Below, piece by piece: positions 13,084 through 24,341 of a stretch of 64,000 bases of DNA. The translations under genes were made by a program, and so were the position numbers. Positions within the stretch are counted from its first letter, which is position 1. Each line of letters opens with the position of its first letter. Source of the DNA: Temnothorax longispinosus (taxonomy: Eukaryota; Arthropoda; Insecta; Hymenoptera; Formicidae); the NCBI RefSeq assembly GCF_030848805.1, contig NC_092364.1, positions 310,001-374,000 of the forward strand, given 5' to 3'. A model generated the notes under the pieces. The model did not search any database. It was not told where the DNA came from and saw only the letters and a list, made by a program, of their open reading frames with translations.

Positions 13084-14768
13084 CCTTGTTCGCAACGTGA
13101 CCTTGTCAACACTCGTCAACGACGATCAGCGATGGTCAACGAGTCGCGAAGTTATGCCTTGTGCCTTGTGCGCAACGCAACGCGTACTACGCGAATTTGG
13201 TTTCGACCACGTGGTTCGACCACGTGGTTTCGACACTTTCGACGACGACGACAACACGGACAACGGCGGAACCTAGCTCTCCGCTTCGCCCGGTTCCAAG
13301 TTCTGATGAGTGCCGAAAGTACGGCTGGTGTAGCACATTTCTCAGTATCCGCGTGAATTTGAACATTTGAATTCGCGCGCGACAACTTTATGTTGATCGC
13401 TTCTTGCGTCAAGATACATACATAATTCCGCTGTCCGCTGATAATTTTGACGATTCCTATGTCCTAGAAGGTATTGAAAGCTGCGGGTATCTCTATTTTC
13501 GCTGTCTCCGGATAACGAACGCGGGTTCGAACACTTGTTACGTCGTTGCAGGGAGAATGAATGAAAGATAATTGAGTCGAGAAATTTGGACGATTCCAGC
13601 GTTCAACTGCTGTGTTGCGAAATCGATCACTTTAATTCTCTGTTCCTTTCGCGTTATAAATATTACATCTAGATTCGAATCTTATAAATATTACGTCTAG
13701 ATTCGCATCTTCTCTTCGATATATACCTTCTCTCTCTCTACGCTACCCATCGTATCGGGCTTAAGCACGTAGATTGTATGTACACTTACTTATAAACTTC
13801 GCAAACGAGCACTTAACAGAAAACAGCAGTGGACACTGCTGATCGGATGATTCTCTCTTTACACAGTCTTTCGTTAATTCGTTACGTATATTTACATCCT
13901 AGTTTTGAGTGACGATACAACCGTATTACAAATTATAATGCGATGCTGCATAAGTGACCGCGCGATCGGGACAACCGTATCCTGCGCACGATCATTATAT
14001 GTATATGTATATGTATATGTCACACGCGGTCATATTTTACACTTCCCTTTCACCAAGCAATTTCCGAATATGCAAGGGTTGTTTTAAAAATAAAACGCGG
14101 ACTTCACATTACTGATTTTGGCGCCAAGATTTGACGAAACTTAGCTCCGCTTAGCTAGGAGAACCTTTCCACTCTAACGCATGTAATTGTGACGTTCGTC
14201 TAATAACGTCGAAATAATAAGGAAGATTGAGCAAACAATTTCGTTAAGTGTAAAGCTTTTCACAAGTCTACACCGGCTCTAATAAAAGCAGACTGATACA
14301 CAATCCTTCGAATGAAGAAGAAAAAAATTGTTATTACTTTATAACGCGACGTATATATACATGAACATGATTTGCACGTAGAATTCTCTTCCTTGTCGTA
14401 TATCATCTAACGTCCTAACGAAAAAATAAGCATATACTTACATTTCGCGTAATTCAGGACTGTAAATATGGTCGGGACATTCGGATGTTAATACGAGTAT
14501 CTGCTAATAGAGATTCGATTAATCAATTTACCCTGAATTGTTCGACTGTTGATACAAATTCAAATACGATTCAAATCTCAATAAAAAATACCCATCCAAG
14601 TTGACGAGGTTCGAATCCAACATGTCTATTTGCGCAAACGTATATAATTAATCCGTACATCATATTATCCATATATTTACAGCCCTAGCGCAAATAAATA
14701 TATACTTGTGGTATATTTTGCGTGTAAAATCAAAAATTTGGCGTGAATTGAAAAGGACAGATTAGAGA
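13084..14768. other. EARS2 upstream region / MED19 3' region
   Basis: No gene recognised. The part next to EARS2 (13084-13400) is GC-richer, with several short overlapping frames and two CACGTG E-boxes. The part next to MED19 (13400-14768) is AT-rich and probably contains its 3' UTR; a TATATG repeat lies at about 13998-14020. Confidence 0.6.
13204..13230. promoter_or_regulatory. Tandem CACGTG E-boxes upstream of EARS2
   Basis: Two palindromic CACGTG hexamers at 13208-13213 and 13221-13226, 13 bases apart inside a duplicated CGACCACGTGGTT unit, about 125 bases upstream of the EARS2 start codon. CACGTG is bound by bHLH factors such as Myc/Max and USF. That they act here is inference. Confidence 0.4.
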
Positions 14769-15848
14769 TCACGAGGTGGAATGCTGAGACGGGGTGAGGC
14801 TGCCGGTATGCTCGGGGCTGTGCTTCTGCTTTTTCCTCTTTTTCTCCTTCTTTCGTTTCTTCCTAGCCTCCTTTTCCTCGTCGTGTCTTTTCTGTTTCTT
14901 ATGCTTCTTTTCATGCGTATCGGAACCACCTACGTCCGTCGTCGCGGTCTCCTGTCCACTGAGCACCTCCCCAGGCTTGTGCTTGTGCTTCTTATGCTTA
15001 TTTTTGTGTTTTCTCTGAGGGGCTTGATTTATGTATCTATATTGTTCTGGTAGCTGCAAAGTTATATTAAGTATACTACTTAGCACGTTGCACACGTACT
15101 TGATTATTTTAGGAAAGAAATATATTAATAGATATATTAATAATAATTAAATATATATTATATATTTAATGTAAGAAGATAAGAAGAGAATACTTACTGG
15201 GCCAGGATGCAATCGAAAACCAGCAAGCTGTACACTCGTTAAAGGCAATAGCTCTTTACCGCCTATGGGAGGTTTCTCAATTACCGACCTTAGTGAGCTT
15301 AAAAAGAAAGAAAAAGACGAAAACATCAAGTACAATCACGAACTTGTGACGTTTCGACACTCTTGTGCAACTTAAATTACCTATTATCTTGGTGTCCAGG
15401 TCTGTCTATAATACCAGGCAAGTTTGGCAGAAAAGACGACAGTTGCTCTTTGAGCTTTTTCCCACTGAACTTGCTATAGGAGTGTTCTAGGCCGTAATAA
15501 GCCATCAAATTTGTTGCTCCGGTGAGTTCGCTTTCCCCTAAAAGAGAGCGGTACATTTATTTATATACAATTTTGAATCGAGTTAAAAGAAGAAAAAGAT
15601 TTTAATATATTTATAGATTGATTTTTTTTCCCCCTTTCTATTTTTACGATTCTCTCATTACCTGGAGGTTCCTTCATCAGATAAAACGGCCCACTGTGGA
15701 CAATGGAAGGGTTCTTCCCGAGAGAAATGGTTGTCTTTAGCGTTCCCGTAGAATCTTGCCGAGATACAACTGGAGACCGTGCTCCTCTTGGCGAGGACTT
15801 GGGTGAGTATTGCTCCACTTTACTGCGAAACTGATCGCCCATCATCAT
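14769..15848 (-). CDS. MED19: Mediator complex subunit 19
   Basis: Head-module subunit of Mediator, linking transcription factors to RNA polymerase II in the nucleus. Four exons: 15848-15662, 15537-15381, 15297-15198 and 15053-14769. They sum to 729 bases and give 242 residues. The conserved family core is clear: PFYLMKEPP (about residues 54-62), then ELTGATNLMAYYGLEHSYSK, KEQLSSFLPNLPG, SSLRSVIEKPP and GFRLHPGPLPEQYR. The tail is an extremely Lys/His-rich segment (HKNKHKKHKHK, RKKRKKEKKRKKQK) ending in Ser/Thr-rich sequence, as in insect MED19. The start is one of three consecutive ATGs; the first is given. It lies head-to-head with MRPL42, 1.4 kb apart. Confidence 0.97.
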
Positions 15849-17245
15849 CCTGTCGCTTCAATTTTGCGCACCTTCACCAAAAGTAATGCAATCAAGGACC
15901 ACCTCCTGCAGGCACAGAGGAGTTATCGCTTTTTCGCGAAAGAGAGAAAAGTTAGATCTCTGGAATTTCAGACTCGACACTCCAGGCTCGGTTAGAATGG
16001 CCAAGTGATCCGCGCTACTTGATCTACGGTTTCAGCAACGTCGCGACGTTGACCGCTGAAAGGCGAGAAAGGCGATCAGGTTTGCTCGCGAAGAAATCGT
16101 GGCGTGCTCGCATCGCCGTGCGACTCTGAAGGCACGTCGACGCTCCGGAATCCTTCTCTATGACTCTCTCCACACTCTACAAGTCTACACTCCACCGATC
16201 TTTACAACTTTGCTAAAGCGCGCGAGAATCAGGTATTTCAGCACGACCGTATCCGCCGATCCACCGCTATCATGCTTTCCTCCGTCGCTCTCGCTGGCCG
16301 ATAACGTTCCTGTACAGCAGGCTCTACGCAGGTAACATAGAAAACGCAGGACAGCTAATCGGATCCATTCGACGCTGTTCGACGCTTCTGACGCTCCTCG
16401 ATTCTCCTCGACGCGCGACAGACTCTTTCAGCTCTCTCCTCCTCGCATCAGTGCCATGCCATCAGCCATCAGTCGCACCACTCGCACCTCGCACTCTTGC
16501 AGTCCTCGCACCACCTCGCACACAGTCGTTACTGTGACTGTTAGCCACGCACGCACGCACTCTCCACACCTTGATCCCTTCATACACCATGAAATGAACC
16601 TGGTAGATCATATGTATTTATGTATGTATGTATGTACATACATACACATGTATATATACGTATAAAGTTGATGCGGATTCCTGCGTGGGCTTTTCTTGCC
16701 GTAACTGCCGTGCTGTAAGCTGTAAGCAGTATGGCCTGTATGGCAACAGAGAGAAACTTGAGAGCGGCCACTTTTTTTATTTATTTATTACAAAAATACA
16801 AAATATATACCAGTGGAAAGTGGAAACAATAGCCTATTTGGCACGAGAGCAGCCACCGGAAATCATGGCCTGATGCTGCCCCCTGAGAAAGTACATACAT
16901 ACAACTCAACTACGGGTCAAACGTTTCGCTCGGTAAACGCCAAACGGTACATGGTTCCTGGTTCGTGGTTCGTGTCTGTGTTCGGGCACTCGTGTTCTAG
17001 CGATTGAACAAGGAGGTTAGGTCAGGCGTTCAAATCGGAATCTCCTCGTCGCAAAAATCCATGAAGATAAATAGATATTGAAATACGAAACTAAAACAGC
17101 GCGAGGTTCGATGAATTACTTGACCATTGCTTAAAACGGCTGAGAATGTTACTATGGAAGATTGTTATGTTGCGCGATTAATTGTATTTGTTGACGAGTT
17201 AAAATGTAACGAGTGAGTGTTGTTAATCATGATTTCTCACCGCAG
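15849..17245. other. Divergent MED19/MRPL42 promoter region
   Basis: 1.4 kb between the two start codons. 15,850-16,560 is GC-richer with many CGAC/CTCG-type repeats and no convincing protein. 16,600-16,660 is a TATG/TACA simple repeat, and 16,770-16,810 is AT-rich. The sequence just before the MRPL42 ATG (CTCACCGCAG) resembles a splice acceptor, so MRPL42 may have a 5' UTR intron. Confidence 0.55.
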
Positions 17246-17599
17246 ATGAATCCTGTGTTACGCACCATACGAGCTTGCGTCCGCTTCGCGAGACACGCCA
17301 AATACAGTACTCTACCTTCGGAAGCGGTAATATTTACGGAAGACGATCGCATGGTTGTCTGCTGGCATCCGGAGAAACCGTTTCCATACGAGTGCTCTTT
17401 ACCTCTGCCCGAGGAGAAGCCCGACACCGCCGTACTGTGTATCGGAGACAAAGACGTCGCGGACGTTTTTAGGAAGAAGAAGCCATATCAGATCGTGGAA
17501 GAGTTGGCAAAAATCACATACACCACCAAGCACAGGTGGTATCCTAGGAGCAGAGATAAGAAAGCAAAAGACACGGAACCTGACAGGCCATATTTATAG
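17246..17599 (+). CDS. MRPL42: Mitochondrial ribosomal protein L42
   Basis: Subunit of the mitochondrial ribosome, previously also listed as S32. It is a single uninterrupted reading frame of 117 residues. The N-terminus (MNPVLRTIRACVRFARHAKY) is rich in Arg and hydrophobic residues with no acid, as expected of a matrix-targeting peptide. The family core follows: VVCWHPEKPFPYECSLPLP around residues 36-54, then KKPYQIVEELAKITYTTKHRWYPRSRDKK and the characteristic ending RPYL. The frame is open upstream, but the only ATG fitting the presequence is at 17246, just after an acceptor-like CAG. It converges with ANKLE1, whose stop is 556 bases beyond this stop. Confidence 0.96.
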   Translation: MNPVLRTIRACVRFARHAKYSTLPSEAVIFTEDDRMVVCWHPEKPFPYECSLPLPEEKPDTAVLCIGDKDVADVFRKKKPYQIVEELAKITYTTKHRWYPRSRDKKAKDTEPDRPYL

Positions 17600-18155
17600 T
17601 ATTCGAGAAGGATTTGAGGTTTTTTGGCAAAAAAAAAGTACTATTTATTTAATTCTCCTTACACATGTAGTTATACTTTGCAAAACATGTAAATGTACAA
17701 AGATAATTGTCACATCTGTCTGTGTATAAATTAACTGCATATATACTTGGTGTGCCCATTTCTTGCGAGAACTCACATACAATATCATGATTCCACGTTT
17801 TTGTGTTACAAGTTAAACGGACGTACGTTTTGCAGTCGTTACATACATGATCTTAATATGGTCTATTTGTACTTTTGTAATGCAATTCTCTCAGCTCGCG
17901 GAGCAGTGTCCATTCTTTGCCTCAACAATATTTTACATACGTATAAATATATATATTTATTTTATCAAATTGCACACAATCATTATGTATCCTACAAACT
18001 CGTTAAATAAAATTGGTGGAAACATTACGATCGTCACATCGTGTTATCTGCACATAAAAAAATTAATATACATCATATTTATATCTACATAGATTAAGTC
18101 TGATGCGACATTTAAAACTGATTTTTTATATTACATCCATCTTGCTTCGGTTGCA
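17600..18155. other. Convergent 3' region of MRPL42 and ANKLE1
   Basis: 556 bases, AT-rich, no further gene. An AATAAA at about 18006 could end MRPL42, and a TTTATT near 17955 (AATAAA on the other strand) could end ANKLE1. If both are used, the two 3' UTRs overlap. Confidence 0.5.
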
Positions 18156-21100
18156 TTACAAATGGTAAGGGAAGAGCTGACGCTCTCCCTCCTGCATAAA
18201 AATTTGTAAAGCTTTGTACAATAAGTATCTACCAAATTTCTGTTTTTCTTGCATGCTCCACGTTGCCGCAATGCCGTAGTACTCTCCACCTTTGGAGTTT
18301 CCTAAATGTTCCTTTCCTATTGCATCTATCATGGCGGCCTCTCTCGTATAAGCCTCTACTGGGATAATATTTTGAAAAACATGCAAACAGATCACCCCGT
18401 GATCGCTGTTCCACACATCGAGAATGCAGTTGATTTTTCTATTTGTACTGATCGATCCATCCACCCATGTCTTGAAAGCGTCATAGAGATGAGCGAAAGG
18501 CCTGGAACGTTTGCCTTTACCAATGTAAAATATAGCACCAAGAAAAATTGACCAAACTTCTGATTGTGTAAGGTGAACACTGCGATTTGGTAGATCCTGC
18601 GTTATACGCGAATCTAATAGCAAGTAGGTGAAAGATGTTTTCGATGTGCCTTCGCGCCATCTTCGAGACGGATCTGGCGATGCAAATTCTTGAAATACTT
18701 GCTTCTCCAGACTTTTGTAAGTATCCAGGTGACTTAACCAATCTCCAAATTCTAAATAAGGTCTGATTTCGTTGCTTAGCCTTGAGGTCTGATTTCTTGG
18801 AGCATTCTGCAGATTTGGCACGAATGAAGCAGGATTAGCATCCTTGATATTTTTTAAACGCAAAAGTCGTTTTTGATAAAGCTGCCTAGTCGTATTAGTG
18901 ATTGGGCCAGGTTGATCGCCAAGCTGTCTAAGCTCTCGTCTAAGAGCAACGTCATCGATAAATAGTATTTCTTCTGGTAAACTTGGATGAGAAATGGATG
19001 TACTTGCAGCACCTGTAATAGCCAAATTATTTTTCAATGCTATCGATATAATGATCCTTTAAGATAATTAATAATAACATAAAAATTATGTATTTCCAAC
19101 TTACCAGACATGGCCATTTTACTTCTGACATCACATTCACTTCTATCGGAAGTACTGAAAAATTGTTTGATAAGATTAACTTCTTGATAAACTTGATTTT
19201 CCCCTTGTTACAAACAAACAAACAAACAAACGAGTGCGATATGGCTCAACGATTCAACTTAATGCAGATTACAGATTAAGTAAAAACGAAAATTGTAATT
19301 GTAATTTAAACTCACCTAAATGGTGTAACGCAAAGTCGCCGTTCTAATAAAACCACACCTTCTTCTGGATCTTCATATTTGTATTCTTGAGTGCTGATAT
19401 ATGAAAGCAGAGACCTGCAATTCACAACATTCAAGTAATTGTTCTTTCAACGATATTGTTCTTAAGATATACTCACGAGTTATCTTCAGCTTTATACATA
19501 TCCAAGTCTTTTGCTTTCAGTAAACCTGTCTTCTTGGAATCGGTACTTGTCGAGGAACATGATTTTTGGGAATCCGGTAAATAAATTTGTTTCTTACATC
19601 GTACAGGTATAGGTATAGATGTAGGTAAATTCGTAGCGGGCAGTGAATCATTTTCCACAGGCGATTTACGTAACGGAGATACGTGTAATCTATCACTGTA
19701 CCAATTTTTTGCATGTAAATTACAAGTCTTGCTTATATTCATATTTAAATCTTCATTTAATAATCTCTTGGTATCACAATCGACACAATCTACAAAGTTT
19801 TCCTTACGCAACGAATCAGACTCAATTGTATATGCAGATTTTGTATTATTAATGTCCACTGATTTTTCCAGTGTTTTGTCAATATTAAATATATTTTTTC
19901 TGACTGTTATAAATCCTGCGTTTACTTCATTATCTTCATACTTAACATATTTCTTATTATTGCTAAAATTGTTAACAGGTTCGTTCTCTTTCGCAATTTG
20001 ATTAAAAAAACTGCTATTTGCGTCGAAAAGATTTACATCACTGTTATTGTCTGTTACGTCATTCTCGTCATATCTTCCTTCATCCAACTTTATTGCCAAA
20101 TGGTTATTATATTGATTTTGTCGTTTTATTTTCGAATGTTTTTTAAAATTTGATAACGGACGTTCGCGCGCGGTACTCGTATCTAGAATGTCATAGCGAG
20201 TTGTATCTTCAGCTGTCTCGAAAAAGATTGTTTTATTCAAATCAACTGGCTTTAATATATCATTACTATTATTCGAAATAAATTCATCAGAAGTGACGTC
20301 GCTTTCATACCGATGGCGATAAGGATCCAATCTTTTTCTGCCAGAGTGAAACTTGTATATCGATCGTTTCTTTCTTCTTGGTGTTGATTGAGCGACACGT
20401 TTTTTGTACCAATTAAATTCAGAATATTGCAGTTGAGTTTCGTATTTGGGAGATTTCTTGAATAATTTCTGGGAATCCACGCATGACGTCTTTGTTAGAT
20501 TTCTCTTCCTCATACAAACTGGGATAAAATTAGGCGATTTGCTAACAATAGAATCATTGCAAATATTCGATGGTGTTGATGAAGTTTTACGAGTGTTTCT
20601 TCTCTCTCTATGACTAGGTGTATTAAAGTTCGGTGACATGCTAATGATAGAATTATCCAGGATACGAGTTGGCGTTTGAGAAATTTTCCCAGAGATATCT
20701 TTGCACTTTCTCTGGGGAGAGTTTTGTACGTTATACTTGGAGTATTGTCTTCTTGTACTCGGGGTGCCAAGTTTCAAGATATCTTTCTTTTCAAGGTTGT
20801 TGTTTATTTTACATTGGAAATTCTTTGATTTTCTTTGACAACATTTATATTTATATTTATACCGTGCATCTGCATCTCCCTTTAGATGGACAGACGTGTC
20901 GGACGTGCTTGTTGCAGTACTGCTTTCCTCTTGTTTGTTTCTCTTGTAATTGTATAAGGTCTCATTAATACTGCAGTTACTTGTTAACGACGAGGAAAGA
21001 TGATTAATGATTTGACTGACGAGGCACTTTTCCTTCTGCATGACATCGGAAAGATGGAGATTCGCAAAGTCAACATCGAGATCAACATAATACGGGTAAT

Positions 21101-22153
21101 TTGGCATTCCTTTCTTAGATTCAGATTGCAAAAGATTATTCTGTATTTGAACAGTCGACATATGATTAGTTCTAAAGGAACATCCATCTAAATCCATCTT
21201 ATTTGACGATTCGTATCTAGTTTCAACAACAGCACGTATATCTGGCACACGGCTCAAGTCTACAATCATCGAGGAGGAGTCTGGCTTTGGAAGACAATTG
21301 GAAGAATCGGTAAGTGCACTCTTCCGCGTCACGTTATCTACATCTATCACCGTATCTCTCGATGCAACATATTCGGCAATTACGTCTCCATTAGCAACTA
21401 AAACCTTGTCTGCAATATTAAGAGCAAAGATAATAAATAGTAATTGAACATTATCTGTGGATTAAGTGCTCTCATGCTGACACCTTACCAAGTACTATAT
21501 TGTACTTTGGTTCATCATCCTCGTCTTGAATATTCTCACAGTGATTCGCGAGCATCGTCACAGCTTTAAAGTACTTGCCATCGAAGGCGTAGTGAAACGG
21601 ACTGCGTCCGTCATTGTCCAAGCACAACGGATCACCGCCATTCGCCAAAAGTAACCGTAGTATGTTTATTCTGCCCCAGGCTGCTGCTACGTGAACCGGA
21701 GTCATCCCGTCTGCTGATCTAAAAATATATCGCACTTGCGTTTGCATAAATACGAGAAGGGGTCGTTATTTAATTATATTTTATTATAGTTTATTAGTGA
21801 GTTCATACCTGACATTGGGATTGCCGCCGTGACGTAGGAACAGCTTAGTCACTTGATCCGCGAATTCCTCCGAATCATTGCCGATAACTAAATGAAACGG
21901 AGTAACTCCGTGAGTTGGAATCAAGACATTAGGATCCGCGTCTTTGTTTAGCAAAAGCGTTGCCACTTGTCTGCATAGAAAAAACATTTACAAGTCGAAT
22001 TAATAATTTTTCAATATTCTCTCAACAAGTTCAAGGCACAGATGCAATTGTGACACTGACAATCATCCTCTACCTTATGTTATTGTCCTCAAGTCCATCG
22101 CAGAGGGATGAAGCCAAAAATAGGCCACCTTTTGTTCTTGGTGTCGACAACAT
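18156..22153 (-). CDS. ANKLE1: Ankyrin-LEM-GIY-YIG endonuclease (ANKLE1 / LEM-3 type)
   Basis: Structure-specific DNA nuclease of the ANKLE1/LEM-3 family, which cleaves DNA bridges and branched DNA. Seven exons: 22153-22074, 21970-21809, 21718-21489, 21409-19477, 19414-19316, 19154-19105 and 19012-18156. They sum to 3,411 bases and give 1,136 residues in frame. The N-terminus has ankyrin repeats to about residue 150 (THGVTPFHLVIG, DGMTPVHVAAAWGR, DGRSPFHYAFDG). A huge exon encodes ~640 residues of Ser/Asn/Lys-rich linker. A LEM domain follows at ~870-905 (ALRRELRQLGDQPGPI), then a GIY-YIG domain at ~979-1097 with FYIGKGKRSRPFAH, the probable catalytic Glu in REAAMIDAIG and Asn in NSKGGEYYG. 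The catalytic motifs look intact. The human protein is ~615 residues, so the linker is unusually long. Head-to-head with ELYS. Confidence 0.94.
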
Positions 22154-23066
22154 TCTCTCTTTCTCTCGTCTTTGTCCGAAGCGTCTAATATTGTATACGG
22201 TATACCACGTGATAATATCCGCTGAGGTATGATATGGTGACTTGAACTTTCAAGTATGACAGTTGTTCGATTTTATACACATTCCATTGTTGCAATAATG
22301 AACGATGAACAACACACACAACGTGAACAGCAAGTGAAGATCACAATATACTGATTGATGATCGATCAACTGATTGATGCATCTCGCTACTTCCCATTTC
22401 GAATTTCCGAATAGTTTCGAGTTCCGAGTTCCGAGCCGCTCCAACAAATCGAGAGATTCAAACTTTCGTGTAACAAAACATTAATTGAAGGCAAATTTGA
22501 ATTTGAAGGTTATAAATACCAGGACGTTGCAAGTTCATTGCGGATACAGCAGCCATATTTCTTTTTAAAATTTGGAACAAAATCTCCGATTGGCCATTGC
22601 TACAAACGAAACGAGTGTGCGCATTGGTGCGCATCCATGGCTGCGTTCCAAAATTCACTTTAGTTAACTAAAATGCTATAGTATATGTATGTGACATAAA
22701 CTATAGATTTTAGTTACCCAGAGCAGCCCAGAGTGAATTTTGGAACGCAGCCTATGGGAACATTTGTGTGCAATGTGCATATGTATGCATATATGTATAT
22801 ACATATATCGTTGCTTTGCTACTGTGTTGGGCTGTAGCAGTTGGTATAGTTCTTCCGATAAGCCACTTTCCACTACACGTGCAATTTTATCTCTTACACG
22901 TGTGTGTACGTGTGTGTGTGTCTCTTTCTCTCTCTCTCCCGGGCGGTCACGAGAACGTCGAGAACGGACGTGAGGTTTGGCGCCAACATAACCTCGATCT
23001 GCGAACCGCAAGAACGGTTTTTAAATGCGACTTTCACCGATGATATTTCGGTAGCTCGCCTGAGAA
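22154..23066. other. Divergent ANKLE1/ELYS promoter region
   Basis: 0.9 kb between opposing start codons. It contains one palindromic MITE (22639-22752), a TATG/TATA simple repeat near 22780-22810, and a GT plus CT run at 22900-22940. I see no additional gene. Confidence 0.6.
22639..22752. mobile_element. Palindromic MITE with GGCTGCGTTC ends
   Basis: 114 bp. Both ends begin GGCTGCGTTCCAAAATTCAC when read inward on their own strand, and the interior contains AGTTAACT and its imperfect mirror. Flanking trinucleotides are CAT and TAT, so the target duplication is imperfect. It sits in the shared ANKLE1/ELYS upstream region. It shares the terminal decamer GGCTGCGTTC with the element at 12254-12417 but has a different interior. 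Confidence 0.82.
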
Positions 23067-24294
23067 ATGAAGGAGCTAGAGGAAGCCAATTGCGAGGTAA
23101 CGATTCACATAAAATATTCCAATTATCGATATAACCTATCGCGATAGTTTCCAACCATCATTTTTATATTTTCGGCACTTTGAGCCAAATTGTGCCGAAA
23201 ATATAAAAATATAATATAATAAAATATAATAATGAATGTGAGATGAATGGGGAAGGGTTTATCGCTTTTATTTGTGCCCTCGTGCAGATTCGCAGGATCG
23301 TGAAACTTCAATTTCCTGTATCAAACTGGTTGAGGAACTTGGAGTACGGTCAGTCTACGAACCTCCAAGAGCATGACGTTAACGATTGCCGTGGAGGATT
23401 TCTGCATAATGCGACATACGCGTGGCTAAGTTACGGTTGCCACTTGACAGTCTTCAATGCGAAAACAGGAGAGAGCGTTAGCAGTTGGACGTTTCGTGGG
23501 GTCGTAACGTCCGTTTCTCAATTTCCTGCGCAATCTGGAGAATTTCCATTGCTGCTGATTGGAATAGATAATTGTGCGACCAAACTGAAAGATTCCTCTG
23601 GTTTGTTATGTATATTCGACTGTACTACGTCTCGTGTCTTGAGAGCTATTCGAGTAAGTATTTGTCGGGGGTTCTTTAAATTCTAAACTGTGCTCATTTT
23701 GGATCGCTATTAAGGCTATTATGGGATATGTAAGGGTTTTTGTACTTTGCATTATATGTATACGTATACACATACGTTTTATAGATGCCGTACGGGATAG
23801 AACAAGTATGCGTTGTGGCGGGTGGTGCAGAATGGGAGGAATTCAATGATAAGAGACCCGATAATGTGCTAAGTGAAATGGACGGAATGGCCTGTGTAGC
23901 TTTGCGTAATCTTCATCATATCATGATTGATCTCCGGAGGACCGTATGGGATACGCATGATTCGTCGGTTGTTATGGACGAAACGTCACCGGCAGAGATA
24001 GACTTTTCACCGATGAAACAAATTATCGGTAGACGTCAGTCCATTCGAGAAAAGCATGCAGCTTATAATTTGCTCAACAACCGTAAGTTGCTACATACAA
24101 GTACAAATAAATTATTGTCAAATATTAGGTTGGCCAATATATAAGTTCGTGCGGTTTTTTACTTATAAATTTTACTTATAAAAAACCGCACGGACTTATT
24201 GGCCAATCTAATACTTATCCAAGTATCAGTCATTTGTTTCAAAAAGTCTATCGATACTATTAAAGGATGTTAAGGATGAATAGGAGAGATGCAC

Positions 24295-24341
<47 letters not shown>

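Noticed and set aside
14781..15053. Leu/Phe-rich + strand frames resembling membrane proteins
   Set aside because: They are the complement of the Lys-rich MED19 tail; poly-Lys codons read as Phe/Leu on the other strand.
16099..16665. Arg/Ser/Thr-rich frames upstream of MED19
   Set aside because: They fall in a GC/CT-rich promoter region with overlapping frames on several phases and no recognisable protein.
19027..19221. 64-codon minus-strand frame as a separate small gene
   Set aside because: Its useful part is the 50-base ANKLE1 exon 19154-19105, read in a different phase with good borders on both sides.
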